A stretch of 64,000 nt of DNA from positions 372,001-436,000 of the forward strand of contig NZ_WJYO01000002.1 of assembly GCF_010994095.1 (NCBI RefSeq), given 5' to 3'. Every line of letters begins with the position of its first letter. The stretch's first letter is position 1. Shown piece by piece: positions 15,849 through 25,841 of this stretch. The position numbers and the translations under genes were made by a program. Below the pieces are notes generated by a model. That model did no database searches, was not told the origin of the DNA, and saw only the letters and a list, made by a program, of their open reading frames with translations. This stretch comes from Mumia xiangluensis. Lineage in GTDB: Bacteria > Actinomycetota > Actinomycetes > Propionibacteriales > Nocardioidaceae.

Positions 15849-17105
15849 TTAGGAGAGCGCGGAGCCCTTCGCGAACTTGGCGTACGAGATGTTCCAGTCG
15901 GTCCAGCCGTTCTGGGGCTCGAGCACCTTGCGTGCGGAGTTCACGAACTTCACGGGATCGCCGATGTGGGAGACGCTGTAGAGCCACGCGGCGTTGCTCG
16001 TGCTCAGGCCGGTGCACCCGTGGCTGACGTTGGCGGCCCCCTGGGAGCCGACCGACCACGGAGCAGCGTGGATGAACTCGCCCGAGTTCGTGACGCGCAT
16101 CGCCCAGCGGACGTCCTCGATGTTGTAGTACTCGGGGTCGTCCTCGGAGAGCCCCGTGGTCGCAGCGTCCATGCGCTTGACCGGGTACTTCTCCATGATG
16201 ACCTTGGTGCCGTTGCGGGTCTGGAAGCCGGACTTGCCGGTGGTGGCCGGCAGCACCCTCGCGACCTTGCCGTTGATCCGGACGGTCGCCTTGTGCCGGG
16301 AGACGTCGACGACAGTCGTCACGGCGCGATCGGTGACCTTGAAGGACGTATCCCGGTCTTCCTGACCCCAGGTGCCCTTGGCGGTGCGTACGCCGTTGAT
16401 GCCGGCGTGGACCTTCACCTTCGTCCCCGCGGGCCAGTACTTCTTGGGCCGGTAGTGGACCTCCGAGTCGCTGACCCAGCTCCACGTGCCCTCGACCTGG
16501 GGCGTCGAGGTGACGGTCAGGCGCCTCTCGACGTCCGCGCGGCGGGTCACCGGGATGTCGAACCGGACGATGATCGGCATCGCGACCCCGACCGTGGCGC
16601 CGTCCGTCGGAGCGATCGAGGCGTACGCCTGCTGGTCCAGGCTCAGATCCTGCGTGCGGAAGGTCCGGGTGACGGTCTGGGTCCTGCCGTCGTCGTCACG
16701 CGTGCTCACAGCCACCGTGTAGCGCTTGCCGGGCTCCAGGAGTCCCGTGGCTGCCCAGGTGTTGCCGTCGGCCGCCAGCTCGCCCTTCACGGCGTTCTTG
16801 GGGGTGGCCTTCTTGCCGTAGTGGGCGCTCACCGCCGTGATAGTCCCGCCGGACGCGCCAACGCTCACCGCGGTGTCGACCGGGACATCGACCGCACCGT
16901 CGTCGACGTTGACCGTGACGACGGTCTTGGGAGTCGGGGCCTCCGACGTGGCAGCCGAGCCTCCGCCGTCGTTGGAGCCGGAAGGGTCGTCATCCGAACC
17001 GCCCGCGCCGGCGGCGCTGCAGCCCGCTACGAGCGCGGCCACGACGAGGACACCGGCCCACCGGCGTCCTCCGTGCAGCACGAGCTGACGTCCCTGAAGC
17101 TTCAT
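15849..17105 (-). CDS. L,D-transpeptidase lipoprotein (LdtMt2-like, Ig-YkuD)
   Basis: 418 aa. Forms 3-3 cross-links in peptidoglycan outside the membrane. Lipoprotein signal with lipobox LVAGC (Cys at about residue 29), then a Gly/Ser/Asp-rich linker, two Ig-like domains (about 60-250) and the YkuD catalytic domain with SHGCTGLS (His362, Cys364). Length and domain order match the mycobacterial LdtMt2 class. ATG 17105 follows AAGGGGGA. It lies between the two respiratory clusters and converges with qcrB; a separate promoter upstream is likely because a hairpin lies between it and ctaF. Confidence 0.93.
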   Translation of the reverse strand: MKLQGRQLVLHGGRRWAGVLVVAALVAGCSAAGAGGSDDDPSGSNDGGGSAATSEAPTPKTVVTVNVDDGAVDVPVDTAVSVGASGGTITAVSAHYGKKATPKNAVKGELAADGNTWAATGLLEPGKRYTVAVSTRDDDGRTQTVTRTFRTQDLSLDQQAYASIAPTDGATVGVAMPIIVRFDIPVTRRADVERRLTVTSTPQVEGTWSWVSDSEVHYRPKKYWPAGTKVKVHAGINGVRTAKGTWGQEDRDTSFKVTDRAVTTVVDVSRHKATVRINGKVARVLPATTGKSGFQTRNGTKVIMEKYPVKRMDAATTGLSEDDPEYYNIEDVRWAMRVTNSGEFIHAAPWSVGSQGAANVSHGCTGLSTSNAAWLYSVSHIGDPVKFVNSARKVLEPQNGWTDWNISYAKFAKGSALS

Positions 17106-17125
17106 GATCCCCCTTGAAACACACG

Positions 17126-17168
17126 TACGGCCTCAAAGGGTAGCAATCGCCACCCAAATGAGGCCGTA
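17126..17168 (-). terminator. Inverted repeat between ctaF and the L,D-transpeptidase gene
   Basis: TACGGCCTCA (17126-17135) pairs perfectly with TGAGGCCGTA (17159-17168) around a 23-base loop. It lies 19 bases after the ctaF stop on the minus strand, fitting a terminator for the ctaCDF transcript or an element in the transpeptidase leader. Confidence 0.5.
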
Positions 17169-17186
17169 GGCGTGTCGTACCGGGGA

Positions 17187-17582
17187 TCAGTGCGCGTAGA
17201 GACCGCGGTAGTACTCGAAGACCCAGCCGCACAGCGCGATCGCGCCGAACGGCGTAGCGATGGCGAAGAGCCACCAGCCGAAGATCGCACCGAGGATCAT
17301 CGCACCGAACGCCAGGGCCGCCCACAGCGGCCACCAGCTCCACGGAGGGTAGAAGCCATACTCGCCGGCTCCCTCCGCGATCTCGGCGTCGTCGCGATCC
17401 TCGAGGCGAGCCGGGATCTGCTTCGCGACCACCGCGAGGAAGAAGGTCAGAAGCAGACCCAGGAGGGCCGCCATGACCAGTGCCGTCGTGCCGGTCGGAT
17501 CACCGGAGGCGATCCAGTAGATCGGCGTCACGATCACGAGAAAGACCGAGACCGACGCGATGATCCACGCCTCTGCCTTCAC
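17187..17582 (-). CDS. ctaF: Cytochrome c oxidase subunit IV (actinobacterial type)
   Basis: 131 aa membrane protein of the aa3 oxidase. Four hydrophobic helices: an N-terminal pair ([40 protein letters not shown]) and a C-terminal pair ([41 protein letters not shown]), joined by an acidic loop ending in [13 protein letters not shown], the typical CtaF signature. GTG start overlaps the ctaD stop by four bases (GTGA). Last gene of ctaC-ctaD-ctaF. Confidence 0.95.
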   Translation of the reverse strand: MKAEAWIIASVSVFLVIVTPIYWIASGDPTGTTALVMAALLGLLLTFFLAVVAKQIPARLEDRDDAEIAEGAGEYGFYPPWSWWPLWAALAFGAMILGAIFGWWLFAIATPFGAIALCGWVFEYYRGLYAH

Positions 17583-19339
17583 TGGTTGTCACCTTCCTGA
17601 TCCTTGGTGATCTGCTCGGACAGCGCCTCTTCGTGACCGGACAGGTTCGGGGCGTCGGCCAGCGGGGAGTCGAGGTCGTTGTCGACGTGCTCCAGCAGCG
17701 AGAGCTCCGGGTGGTGGAGGTCGAACGCAGGGCTCTCGGAGCGGATGCGCGGCAGCGACGTGAAGTTGTGCCGCGGCGGCGGGCTGGAGGTCGCCCACTC
17801 GAGGGAGCGTCCCCAGCCCCACGGGTCGTCGACGCCGACCTGCGGGTTGTTCCGGGAGATCCACACGTTGTAGAAGAACGGCAGCGTCGAGACGGCCAGC
17901 ACGATCGCGCCGATCGTCGACACCTGGTTGAGGACCGTGAAGCCGTCGGCCGGCGAGTAGTCGGCGTAGCGGCGCGGCATGCCCTCGACGCCCAGCCAGT
18001 GCTGGACCAGGAACGTCAGGTGGAAGCCGATGAAGAGCAGCCAGAAGTGGATCTTGCCGAGACGCTCGTTGAGCATGTGCCCGGTCCACTTCGGCCACCA
18101 GTAGTAGAAACCGGCGAACATCGCGAACACGACGGTGCCGAAGACCACGTAGTGGAAGTGAGCCACGACGAAGTAGGAGTCGGAGAGCGCGAAGTCCAGC
18201 GCGGGCGACGCCAGGATGACGCCGGTCAGACCACCGAAGAGGAAGGTCGTCAGGAAGCCCAACGAGAACACCAGCGGCGTGTCGAAGCTGATGGACCCGC
18301 CCCACAGCGTGCCGATCCAGTTGAAGAACTTCACGCCGGTCGGGACGGCGATCAGGAACGTCATGAAGGAGAAGAACGCGAGGTCGACCGAGCCGGTCAC
18401 GAACATGTGGTGCGCCCACACCGCCACCGACAGCGCCGCGATCGTCAGGGTCGCCGCGACCAGGCCGATGTAGCCGAAGATCGGCTTGCGGCTGAAGACC
18501 GGCAGGATCTCGCTGACGATGCCGAAGAATGGCAGGGCGATGATGTAGACCTCCGGATGCCCGAAGAACCAGAACAGGTGCTGCCAGAGGACCGGGCCTC
18601 CCGTTGCCGCGTCGAAGACGTGGGCACCGAGCTGGCGGTCGGCGAAGAGCGCAAGCAGCGCGGCGGCGAGGATCGGGAAGGCGATCAGCACCAGGAGGCT
18701 CGTGACGAGGATGTTCCAGGTGAAGATCGGCATCCGGAACATCGTCATGCCCGGGGCGCGCATCGTGAAGATCGTGGTCACGAAGTTCACGGCACCGAGG
18801 ATGGTGCCCAGACCGGACATGTAGAGGCCGAGCACCCACATGTCACCGCCCACGCCGGGAGAGTTCACGGCGTCGGACAGCGGGGCGTACGCGAACCAGC
18901 CGAAGCTGGCGGCACCGCCGGGGACGAAGAAGCCGCCGACGGCGATCGAGCTGCCGAACAGGAACAGCCAGAAGCTGAACATGTTGAGTCGCGGGAACGC
19001 GACGTCCGGCGAGCCGATCTGCAGAGGCATGATCCAGTTGGCGAACCCGACGAACAGCGGTGTCGCGAACATCAGCAGCATGATCGTGCCGTGCATCGTG
19101 AAGAGCTGGTTGTAGGTCTCTTCGTCGACGATCTGCGTGCCCGGTGCCGCGAGCTCCCCGCGGATCAGCAGGGCGAGGATGCCGCCGATCAGGAAGAACA
19201 CGAACGACGACACGAGGTACATCGTGCCGATCTGCTTGTGATCGGTCGTCGTCAGCAGGGCGACGACGCGCTTGCCCAGGGGCTTCGGGGCCGGGGTCTC
19301 CGGCGCCGCTCCGGTCTGGGGCTCTGCGACCGCGGTCAC
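17579..19339 (-). CDS. ctaD: Cytochrome c oxidase subunit I
   Basis: 586 aa, the catalytic subunit with heme a and the heme a3-CuB site; reduces oxygen and pumps protons. Twelve transmembrane helices. Landmarks: [11 protein letters not shown] near the N-terminus, the heme a ligand in [14 protein letters not shown], the CuB/heme region [14 protein letters not shown] and MWAHH-like [10 protein letters not shown], and [10 protein letters not shown] with the a3/a histidines. GTG start overlaps the ctaC stop (GTGA). Confidence 0.97.
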   Translation of the reverse strand: MTAVAEPQTGAAPETPAPKPLGKRVVALLTTTDHKQIGTMYLVSSFVFFLIGGILALLIRGELAAPGTQIVDEETYNQLFTMHGTIMLLMFATPLFVGFANWIMPLQIGSPDVAFPRLNMFSFWLFLFGSSIAVGGFFVPGGAASFGWFAYAPLSDAVNSPGVGGDMWVLGLYMSGLGTILGAVNFVTTIFTMRAPGMTMFRMPIFTWNILVTSLLVLIAFPILAAALLALFADRQLGAHVFDAATGGPVLWQHLFWFFGHPEVYIIALPFFGIVSEILPVFSRKPIFGYIGLVAATLTIAALSVAVWAHHMFVTGSVDLAFFSFMTFLIAVPTGVKFFNWIGTLWGGSISFDTPLVFSLGFLTTFLFGGLTGVILASPALDFALSDSYFVVAHFHYVVFGTVVFAMFAGFYYWWPKWTGHMLNERLGKIHFWLLFIGFHLTFLVQHWLGVEGMPRRYADYSPADGFTVLNQVSTIGAIVLAVSTLPFFYNVWISRNNPQVGVDDPWGWGRSLEWATSSPPPRHNFTSLPRIRSESPAFDLHHPELSLLEHVDNDLDSPLADAPNLSGHEEALSEQITKDQEGDNQ

Positions 19340-20253
19340 TCGTCCTCTCCGTTCTCTTCGTGCGCTGCGGCCTTCTTCGCCTCGGCGAGACCCGCGATGC
19401 GGTACGCCTCGGCGCCGCCCTCGGGCTGACCGATCTGTCCGGCGGCCTGCAGCTTCTGGAGGTGGGCGTCGTACTCGTCACGCGAGACGACGTGCACCTT
19501 GAAGATCATGCGCGTGTGGTAGAGCCCGCAGAGCTCGGCGCACCGCCCGGTGAACACGCCCTCGCGCGTCGGGGTGACGTCGAACGAGTTGATCTTGCCG
19601 GGGATGACGTCCTGCTTGAAGTAGAACTCCGGGATCCAGAACGAGTGGATGACGTCGGGCGAGACGAGGTCGAAGCGGACCGACTCGTCGACCGGCAGCC
19701 AGAGCTCGGTCGGGTCGGAGGTGTCGCCGAAGTCGAAGACGTCCTCGCCGCCGGTGGCTTCCTCGTCGAGGTAGTTGAACGTGAACTGCCACTTGCTGCC
19801 GACGACCGTGATCGTGTGGTCGGGGTCGTCGACCTTCTCGAGCATCTCGTTCTGGGCGATCACGGTCTGCGCGAAGAAGATCGCGACGATGATGACCGGA
19901 GCGACCGTGTACAGGACCTCGAGCGGCAGGTGGTAGCGCAGCTGCGTCGGCACCTCGTTGCCGGGCCGGCGGCGGTAGCGCACCATCGCCCAGAACATGA
20001 GTCCGAGGACGAGCACGAGGACGACGGCGCACGCGATCCAGGCCGCGACCCAGAGCACGAACATCGACTCGGTCCGGTCGCTCGCGCCGATGGGGAGCGC
20101 AAGGCGCTCCCACTGGCTCTCGGCATCCTCGGAACAACCACTCAGCAGCACGATCGCGGCGACGGCGGATCCGAGCCCGAGCGCCTTCGACCGAATCGGT
20201 CGACGACGCTCGTCTTGTGCTCGCTCACCGCGCGCGAAGAGTTCCAGACCCAC
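19336..20253 (-). CDS. ctaC: Cytochrome c oxidase subunit II, lipoprotein
   Basis: 305 aa from GTG 20253; an upstream in-frame GTG would add 30 residues with no family look. A lipobox LLSGC (Cys at about 34) makes it lipid-anchored after cleavage. Two transmembrane helices follow (about 56-80 and 100-122), then the CuA cupredoxin domain with the binuclear copper motif [12 protein letters not shown]. QcrC passes electrons here. First gene of ctaC-ctaD-ctaF; the 129 bases upstream, before adoK, hold its promoter. Confidence 0.94.
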   Translation of the reverse strand: MGLELFARGERAQDERRRPIRSKALGLGSAVAAIVLLSGCSEDAESQWERLALPIGASDRTESMFVLWVAAWIACAVVLVLVLGLMFWAMVRYRRRPGNEVPTQLRYHLPLEVLYTVAPVIIVAIFFAQTVIAQNEMLEKVDDPDHTITVVGSKWQFTFNYLDEEATGGEDVFDFGDTSDPTELWLPVDESVRFDLVSPDVIHSFWIPEFYFKQDVIPGKINSFDVTPTREGVFTGRCAELCGLYHTRMIFKVHVVSRDEYDAHLQKLQAAGQIGQPEGGAEAYRIAGLAEAKKAAAHEENGEDE

Positions 20254-20382
20254 CAGGCGCCTTTCTGGCTCGAATCGACTCAACCGCAGTGCGCGAGCGT
20301 CGCCGTACGCGACGGCAGGCGTCCTCACTGCGAACAGAAGCACCCTACTCCAGAGTGACTGCCGGGACCGGCGGAGGTCCCC

Positions 20383-21363
20383 TCAGAACCGCGGCAGGCG
20401 GTCGTCTACGATGCTCGCCGCGGAATCGCCGTACTGGGCCCGGAGGCGAGCGAGAAGACCGGCTCGGTCCAGGCGGTACTCCTGGGTCCCCGTGGTCTCC
20501 ACGACGCTGGCGGCCAGCGTGCAGCCCAGCTGGGCGCACTGCTCGTGCGGCAGGTCGACTCCGAGCCCGGCCAGGAAGCCTGCCCGGAAGGCGTCTCCGA
20601 CGCCGGTCGGGTCGACGGCGGTGATGCCGGCGAGCGCGGGCACGTCGACCACGGTGCCGTCCGCCTCGTAGATGCTCACGCCCTCGGCGCCGCGCGTGAC
20701 GACGCGGGTGCCCACCCGCTCCTGGATCTCGGCGGCGCTCCAGCCGGTCTTCTTCTCCGTCAGGGCGGCTTCGTACTCGTTGCTGAAGAGGTACGCGGCG
20801 CCGTCGATGAGGTTGCGGATCAGCGCACCGTCGGCGAACGCCAGCTGCTGGGAGGGGTCGGCGGCGAACCGGTAGCCGCGGGCGCGGCTCTCCTCGGTGT
20901 GCCGGACCATGCCCTCGGGGTCGTCGGGGCCGATCAGGACGATGTCCCAGCCGCCCACGCGGTCGTGGATCGGCTTGAGCTCGATCTCGCGGGCCTCGGC
21001 CATCGCGCCGGCGTAGAAGGTCGCGATCTGGGCCTGTGACGCGTCGGTCGTGCACACGAACCGGGCTGTGTGCTTGCTCTCGGAGACGTGCACGCCGGAG
21101 CAGTCGACGCCGTGGCGCTCCAGCCACGAGCGGTAGTCGTCGAAGTCCTCGCCGACCGCACCGATCAGGACCGGCTCCTCTCCGAGCGCTGCCAGGCCGA
21201 ACGCGATGTTGGCGCCGCAGCCCCCGCGGCGCACCTCGAGGTCCTCGACGAGGAACGACAGCGAGATCTTGTCGAGCTGGTCCACGACGAGCGAGTCGGA
21301 GAACCGCCCGGCGAAGGTCATCAGGTGGTCGTTCGCGATGGAACCGGAAACGGCGATCTTCAA
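20383..21363 (-). CDS. adoK: Adenosine kinase, PfkB family (AdoK-like)
   Basis: 326 aa. Start is TTG at 21363, chosen because CGAGGAG lies six bases before and homology begins at KIAVSGSIANDHLM. The sequence closely follows the pattern of mycobacterial AdoK: SGSIANDHLMTFAGRF, KISLSFLVEDL, RGGCGANIAFGLA, FAADPSQQLA, and the PfkB anion-hole signature DPTGVGDAFRAG with catalytic Asp at about 257. It phosphorylates adenosine (purine salvage); some actinobacterial homologues are called ribokinase-like. Neighbours (ctaC on one side, HesB-type and glycerate kinase genes on the other) match the M. tuberculosis Rv2200c-Rv2205c order as I recall it. Confidence 0.88.
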   Translation of the reverse strand: MKIAVSGSIANDHLMTFAGRFSDSLVVDQLDKISLSFLVEDLEVRRGGCGANIAFGLAALGEEPVLIGAVGEDFDDYRSWLERHGVDCSGVHVSESKHTARFVCTTDASQAQIATFYAGAMAEAREIELKPIHDRVGGWDIVLIGPDDPEGMVRHTEESRARGYRFAADPSQQLAFADGALIRNLIDGAAYLFSNEYEAALTEKKTGWSAAEIQERVGTRVVTRGAEGVSIYEADGTVVDVPALAGITAVDPTGVGDAFRAGFLAGLGVDLPHEQCAQLGCTLAASVVETTGTQEYRLDRAGLLARLRAQYGDSAASIVDDRLPRF

Positions 21364-21434
21364 CGGAGCTCCTCGAATGGGGACGCGTGCGCGCCCACGA
21401 TAGTCGGGGTGGTGGGTGCGGGCCAGAGAGGCCG

Positions 21435-22781
21435 TCAGCGTGGACGCACGGAACGGACGGTGCGGGCCCTCCCGGCGAGGTAGCCGTTGTGCCCGGTGAT
21501 CCGGACCTGCACGCGTGCCGCCCGCCGCGGCACCGCCAGCCGGGCGATGCTGCGCGCGCGGGTGGTGGTCCGCCAGGCCGTCCACGTCCCACGGCGCGTG
21601 CGGGTCCGGTACGCGACCGTGTACGTCGACGCCGCGGCGGCTTCGCGCCACCTGACGCGTAGCCGCTTCGTCCGCCAGACGACCGTCGTACGGCGGACCG
21701 CGCGCGGCACCCTGCCCTCGGCCTCCACGCGGACGGCCGCGGACCAGCCTCCGATCATCGCGCGGCGACGGGCCTGCACCTGGAGCTCGTACGTGCCCCC
21801 GGCCCGCAGGTGCCGGAGCGTGCGGCTGCTCCCAGCCGCCCACGACGTCGTCCTCCAGGGGCCCGCCTCCGGCGCGACCAGGCGGTAGCGGACCCGGCCC
21901 GCCCAGCCGTCGACGAGCGTCCCGTCCCACGACAGCGTGATCCGACGGTTGCGCCCGACCCCGCTCACCGCGTACGTCGCTGGCCAGGGCACGGCGCGGT
22001 CGATCACCGGGTGCGCCGGGACCGCTCCGACGTCCACCAGGGCGTCGCCCATGCGCTGCGCGATCCGCGTCTCTCCGGTGGGAGTCGGGTGGACCCCGTC
22101 CCAGGTGTGGATGCCCGGCTCCCAGCCTTCGGCGGTCCGGGCGAGGACGACCTGCGACCGCGAGGTGGTCAGCTCGTCGACGACCTCGGCCAGCAGCGCG
22201 TTGAGCGTGCTGGTCTCGTTCGGGAGCAGCTCCACGCCGCTGCTGAGCGACATCCCGGTGGTGACCTGGCCGATGACGAGGTCCACCTCGGGGTCGGCGG
22301 CGCGGACGCGCTCGACGTACGTCCGGACGTTGGCCGCCGTCTCCTCGGGCGAGCGGACCCGGAGGTCGTTGAAGCCGATCATGAGGACGACGACGTCGGG
22401 GCGGTACGTCCTGATCTCGTCGGTGACCAGCAGGAGGTGGTATGCCGTCTTCGACCCGAACAGCGCGGCATGGTCCCGGTCGAACCCCGGGTCGAGGTAG
22501 CTCGTGCTGCCCTGGGCCAGGTCCTGGCGCGGACCGACCAGGTCAATGTCGGCACCGGCGTCGCGCAGCCCGCGCCACAGCCAGTAGCGGTAGGTGAAGT
22601 CGCCGGCACGGCCCTGTGTGATCGAGTCGCCGGCGAGCATGACGCGGGTCGGCCCCGGAGGGCGCCGCGGGACGGGAGTGGGGTCGTCGGCGTCGGCGGG
22701 GACGAAGATGCCGAGGAGGGAGAGCCCGAGCGCAACCGTGAGGAGCTGCAGCCCGCGTGCCCGGGAGCGGAGGGGACGCAC
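21435..22781 (-). CDS. Secreted SGNH/GDSL hydrolase with C-terminal fibronectin III-like domains
   Basis: 448 aa, predicted exported esterase/lipase. Signal peptide over about 1-31 (Arg-rich start, LLTVALGLSLLGIFVPADA). The SGNH domain runs to about residue 240: block I AGDSITQGRAG (Ser nucleophile), block III GFNDLR (Asn), and block V DGVHPTPTGE (Asp, His). Two Trp/Arg-rich beta domains follow (TYAVSGVGRNRRITLSWDG.. and TTVVWRTKRLRVRWREAA..), fibronectin III-like, extremely rich in Arg. Substrate unknown, perhaps polysaccharide acetyl groups. It stands alone with a terminator hairpin upstream of it belonging to erpA. Confidence 0.85.
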   Translation of the reverse strand: MRPLRSRARGLQLLTVALGLSLLGIFVPADADDPTPVPRRPPGPTRVMLAGDSITQGRAGDFTYRYWLWRGLRDAGADIDLVGPRQDLAQGSTSYLDPGFDRDHAALFGSKTAYHLLLVTDEIRTYRPDVVVLMIGFNDLRVRSPEETAANVRTYVERVRAADPEVDLVIGQVTTGMSLSSGVELLPNETSTLNALLAEVVDELTTSRSQVVLARTAEGWEPGIHTWDGVHPTPTGETRIAQRMGDALVDVGAVPAHPVIDRAVPWPATYAVSGVGRNRRITLSWDGTLVDGWAGRVRYRLVAPEAGPWRTTSWAAGSSRTLRHLRAGGTYELQVQARRRAMIGGWSAAVRVEAEGRVPRAVRRTTVVWRTKRLRVRWREAAAASTYTVAYRTRTRRGTWTAWRTTTRARSIARLAVPRRAARVQVRITGHNGYLAGRARTVRSVRPR

Positions 22782-22803
22782 GCGCAGAGCCTAGGGGTGG
22801 ACG

Positions 22804-22837
22804 ACGACGGCCGTCCAGAGATCTGGACGGCCGTCGT
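22804..22837 (-). terminator. Terminator after erpA
   Basis: A perfect 16-bp inverted repeat, ACGACGGCCGTCCAGA and its complement with a two-base GA centre, 31 bases beyond the erpA stop on the minus strand. It separates erpA from the SGNH hydrolase. Confidence 0.75.
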
Positions 22838-22867
22838 GACGTCAGCGGCGGTGCCGCCTGGTGGGGC

Positions 22868-23227
22868 TCAGTGGAACGAGTCGCCGCAGGCGCAGGAACC
22901 GGTCGCGTTGGGGTTGTCGATCGTGAAGCCCTGCTTCTCGATCGAGTCGACGAAGTCGATGGTGGCGCCGTGGAGGTAAGGGACGCTCATGCGGTCCACG
23001 ACCAGCGAGACGCCGTCGAACTCGCGGGTCTCGTCGCCGTCGAGCGTGCGCTCGTCGAAGAAGAGCTGGTAGCGCAGCCCGGAACAACCGCCCGGCTGCA
23101 CGGCGATGCGGAGCGCGAGGTCGTCACGGCCCTCCTGGTCGAGGAGGTTCTTCACCTTGGCCGCAGCGCCGTCGGTGAGGTTGACACCGGCGAGGGTCTC
23201 GTTGGCATCGGTGCTCTGCACGGTCAT
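22868..23227 (-). CDS. erpA: A-type iron-sulfur cluster insertion protein (HesB/ErpA)
   Basis: 119 aa. Carries and inserts Fe-S clusters into apo-proteins. The three conserved cysteines are present in GGCSGLRYQL and the C-terminal CACGDSF. Length and motif spacing match ErpA/HesB. ATG 23227 has only a weak GAGA-like site. It is flanked by glycerate kinase upstream and has its own terminator. Clients in this window include LipA (two 4Fe-4S clusters) and the Rieske protein QcrA. Confidence 0.93.
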   Translation of the reverse strand: MTVQSTDANETLAGVNLTDGAAAKVKNLLDQEGRDDLALRIAVQPGGCSGLRYQLFFDERTLDGDETREFDGVSLVVDRMSVPYLHGATIDFVDSIEKQGFTIDNPNATGSCACGDSFH

Positions 23228-23377
23228 CTGTTCTCCCGAATTCTCTGGTGCGGGGCCGCCCGGTTGGCATGCACTGACAACTCGAACGCGCGGTCTCGCG
23301 ATCTCATTCCACCGTACGGCACCACGATACGCCGACCGTGGCGCACTGCCGTACCCGCTGAACAGCCTACGTGGCGC

Positions 23378-24502
23378 TCACCGGTCGGACCAGGTGCGAG
23401 CGACCCTCTCGGCGAGGCGCCGCAGCGACTCCTCCGGCCGGGCCAGCGAAACGTCCTCGCCGACGACGTCGACCATCGCGTACGCGGCTTCGACGCCCAT
23501 CGCACGGCGTTCGCGGGACCCGACCTGCACCCTCCCGGCCAGCACCACGCAGGGCCGCAGCGCCGCTCCGGCGACCTGGGCGACGCCGTACACGACCTTT
23601 CCCTCGCGGGAGGTCACGTCGTACGCCCCCTCCCCCGTCAGCACGAGGTCGCACGCGCGTGCGTGGTCGCCGAGCCCGACGGCGTCGGCGACCATCGACA
23701 CCCCAGGCTGGACGGTCGCCCCGAGCACCTGGAGGGCGAACCCGAGCCCGCCGGCGGCGCCGGCGCCCGGCAGGTCGGCAACCTTGCGCCGGGCCGGCTC
23801 GCTCCCGCACACGGCGACGACGAACGCGTCCAGGATGCCGTCGACGCGGAGGACGGCACTGTCGTCGAGGCCCTTCTGCGGCCCGAACGTCCGCGCGGCC
23901 CCGAGGAGCCCGAGCAACGGGTTGCGTACGTCGGTGGCAGCCACGAGGGTCACGTTGCCCAGCCGCTCGCGGACGGCCGACAGGTCGACCGAGGTGACCC
24001 CGACGAGTCCGGCGGGCCCGCGGTCGAGGGGGACGTCGGACTGCGCGCCGAGGGCGGCAAGCAGGCCGGCGCCGCCGTCGGTGGTGGCACTGCCGCCGAG
24101 ACCGACCACGATCGAGGTCGCTCCGGCGTCCAGCGCCGCAGCGACCAGCTCGCCGACGCCGTAGGTCGTGGCGTCCTCGGGGCTGCGCCGCTGCTCCACG
24201 TGCAGCCCGCAGGCGGTCGCGGACTCGACGTACGCCGTACGGCTGCCGCCGGGGCCGTCGACCAGCAGCAGGGGCGCGTCGACGGGCACCCCGAGCGGGC
24301 CCCGCACACCGGGCAGAGTCCGGACCTCGCCGCCCAGGCTGGCGTGCAGCCCGTCCACGAAGCCTGGACCGCCGTCCGACATCGGGACGAGCACCGTGGT
24401 GTCGTCCGGAGCCACACGCGACCAGCCCTCGGCGATGGCACGGGCCGCCTCGGGCGCGCTCAACGTGCCCGCGAACTTGTCGGGCGCGACGAGGACCCGC
24501 AT
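23378..24502 (-). CDS. glxK: Glycerate kinase
   Basis: 374 aa, the family length. Phosphorylates D-glycerate (to 2-phosphoglycerate or 3-phosphoglycerate depending on subtype). Typical motifs: VLVAPDKFAGTLSAPEAA at the N-terminus, PMSDGGPGFVDGL, GLGGSATTDGGAGLLAALGA (about 160-180), AARTFGPQKGL, GAAGGLGFAL and VLTGEGAYDVTSREGKV near the C-terminus. ATG 24502 lies two bases after the stop of the aminotransferase gene, so they form an operon. Pairing with a transaminase suits glyoxylate or serine breakdown. Confidence 0.93.
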   Translation of the reverse strand: MRVLVAPDKFAGTLSAPEAARAIAEGWSRVAPDDTTVLVPMSDGGPGFVDGLHASLGGEVRTLPGVRGPLGVPVDAPLLLVDGPGGSRTAYVESATACGLHVEQRRSPEDATTYGVGELVAAALDAGATSIVVGLGGSATTDGGAGLLAALGAQSDVPLDRGPAGLVGVTSVDLSAVRERLGNVTLVAATDVRNPLLGLLGAARTFGPQKGLDDSAVLRVDGILDAFVVAVCGSEPARRKVADLPGAGAAGGLGFALQVLGATVQPGVSMVADAVGLGDHARACDLVLTGEGAYDVTSREGKVVYGVAQVAGAALRPCVVLAGRVQVGSRERRAMGVEAAYAMVDVVGEDVSLARPEESLRRLAERVARTWSDR

Positions 24503-24504
24503 CG

Positions 24505-25779
24505 TCAGGCCAGGGCCTTCTCGGCCGCTGCCAGCAGGACGCAGGTCGCCAGCGCGTCCATGGCCGCCCTGAGATCGTCCAGCGACGGGAACGACGGCGC
24601 GATCCGGATGTTGCGGTCGCGCGGGTCGGCCCCGTACGGGAACGAGGAGCCGGCGGGGGTGAGCGCGACACCGACGGCCTTGGCCAGCTCGACCACGCGC
24701 GCGGCAGTGCCGTCGACGACGTCGAGGTTGACGAAGTAGCCGCCCTGGGGCTGCGTCCACGTCGCCACGTCGAATGCGGCGAGCCTCGCGGCGAGCACGT
24801 CCTCGACGACCGCGAACTTCGGCGCGAGGAGCTCCCGGTGCTGGCGCATCAGCGACCGCACGCCGTCCGCGTCTCCGAAGAGGCGCACGTGGCGCAGCTG
24901 GTTGACCTTGTCCGGGCCGATCGACGCGAACTTCAGGTGGCCCTTGAACCACGCGACGTTGGCCGGCGAGCCGCCGAAGAAGGAGACGCCCGCACCCGCG
25001 AAGGTGATCTTCGAGGTCGAGGCGAAGACCAGAACCCGGTCGGGGTGGCCGCCGGCCGACGCCAGCGACAGCGCATCGGCGCTCTTCGTCTCGTCGGTCG
25101 TGAGGTGGTGCACCGCGTACGCGTTGTCCCAGAACACCCGGAAGTCCGGCGCGGCCGCCGGCATCGCCATCAGCCGTGCGGCGACCTCGGGCGACGTGAC
25201 GCCGCCGGTCGGGTTGGCGTAGGTCGGGACCAGCCACATGCCCTTGATCGTCGGGTCGTCCGCGACGAGCGCGGCGATCGCCTCGACGTCGGGGCCGTCG
25301 GCGTTCATCGCGACGGGGACCATCTCGATGCCGAGCGACTCGAGCAGCGCGAAGTGGCGGTCGTACCCGGGGACGGGGCACACGAAGCGCACCGTCTCCT
25401 CCGCGGCCCACGGGCGCGGGGACGAGGCGAAGCCGTGCAGCATCGCCCACACCAGGGTTTCGTGCATGAGGGTGAGGCTCGAGCTGCCCTGGGCGAGCAG
25501 CTGCGGCACCGGGATGCCGAGCAGCTCGGAGAAGATCTCGCGGAGCTCGACCAGGCCGTCGAGCCCGCCGTAGTTGCGTGTGTCGGTGCCGTCCGCGGCG
25601 CGGAAGTCGCCCTCACCCGGCAGCGCCAGGAGCCGCTGCGAGAGGTCGAGCTGCTCGGGCGACGGCTTGCCCCGCGTCAGGTCGAGCGTCAGCCCGCGCG
25701 CACGCAGGTCCTCGTAGGCGGCGCGCTGCTCCGACAGCAGCGAACCGAGGGCGTCACGATCCAGGGTGGAGATGCTCAT
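24505..25779 (-). CDS. PLP aspartate aminotransferase, class Ic (AspT-like)
   Basis: 424 aa. The start ATG 25779 follows AAGGA and is where homology begins (STLDRDALGSLLSEQRAAYEDL). Sequence landmarks of the subgroup first described in Corynebacterium AspT: TRGKPSPEQLDLS, NYGGLDGL, PTYANPTGGVTSPEVA, the PLP Lys in FASTSKITFAGAG, and the C-terminal RIAPSFPSLDDL. It moves amino groups between aspartate and 2-oxoglutarate. It is followed after two bases by glycerate kinase. The substrate could also be another dicarboxylic amino acid. Confidence 0.85.
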   Translation of the reverse strand: MSISTLDRDALGSLLSEQRAAYEDLRARGLTLDLTRGKPSPEQLDLSQRLLALPGEGDFRAADGTDTRNYGGLDGLVELREIFSELLGIPVPQLLAQGSSSLTLMHETLVWAMLHGFASSPRPWAAEETVRFVCPVPGYDRHFALLESLGIEMVPVAMNADGPDVEAIAALVADDPTIKGMWLVPTYANPTGGVTSPEVAARLMAMPAAAPDFRVFWDNAYAVHHLTTDETKSADALSLASAGGHPDRVLVFASTSKITFAGAGVSFFGGSPANVAWFKGHLKFASIGPDKVNQLRHVRLFGDADGVRSLMRQHRELLAPKFAVVEDVLAARLAAFDVATWTQPQGGYFVNLDVVDGTAARVVELAKAVGVALTPAGSSFPYGADPRDRNIRIAPSFPSLDDLRAAMDALATCVLLAAAEKALA

Positions 25780-25841
25780 GGGGATCCTTGGGATGCGGGG
25801 CTGGCGACGCGCCCGGGCCGTCTCGGGCGCCATGGCCGAAT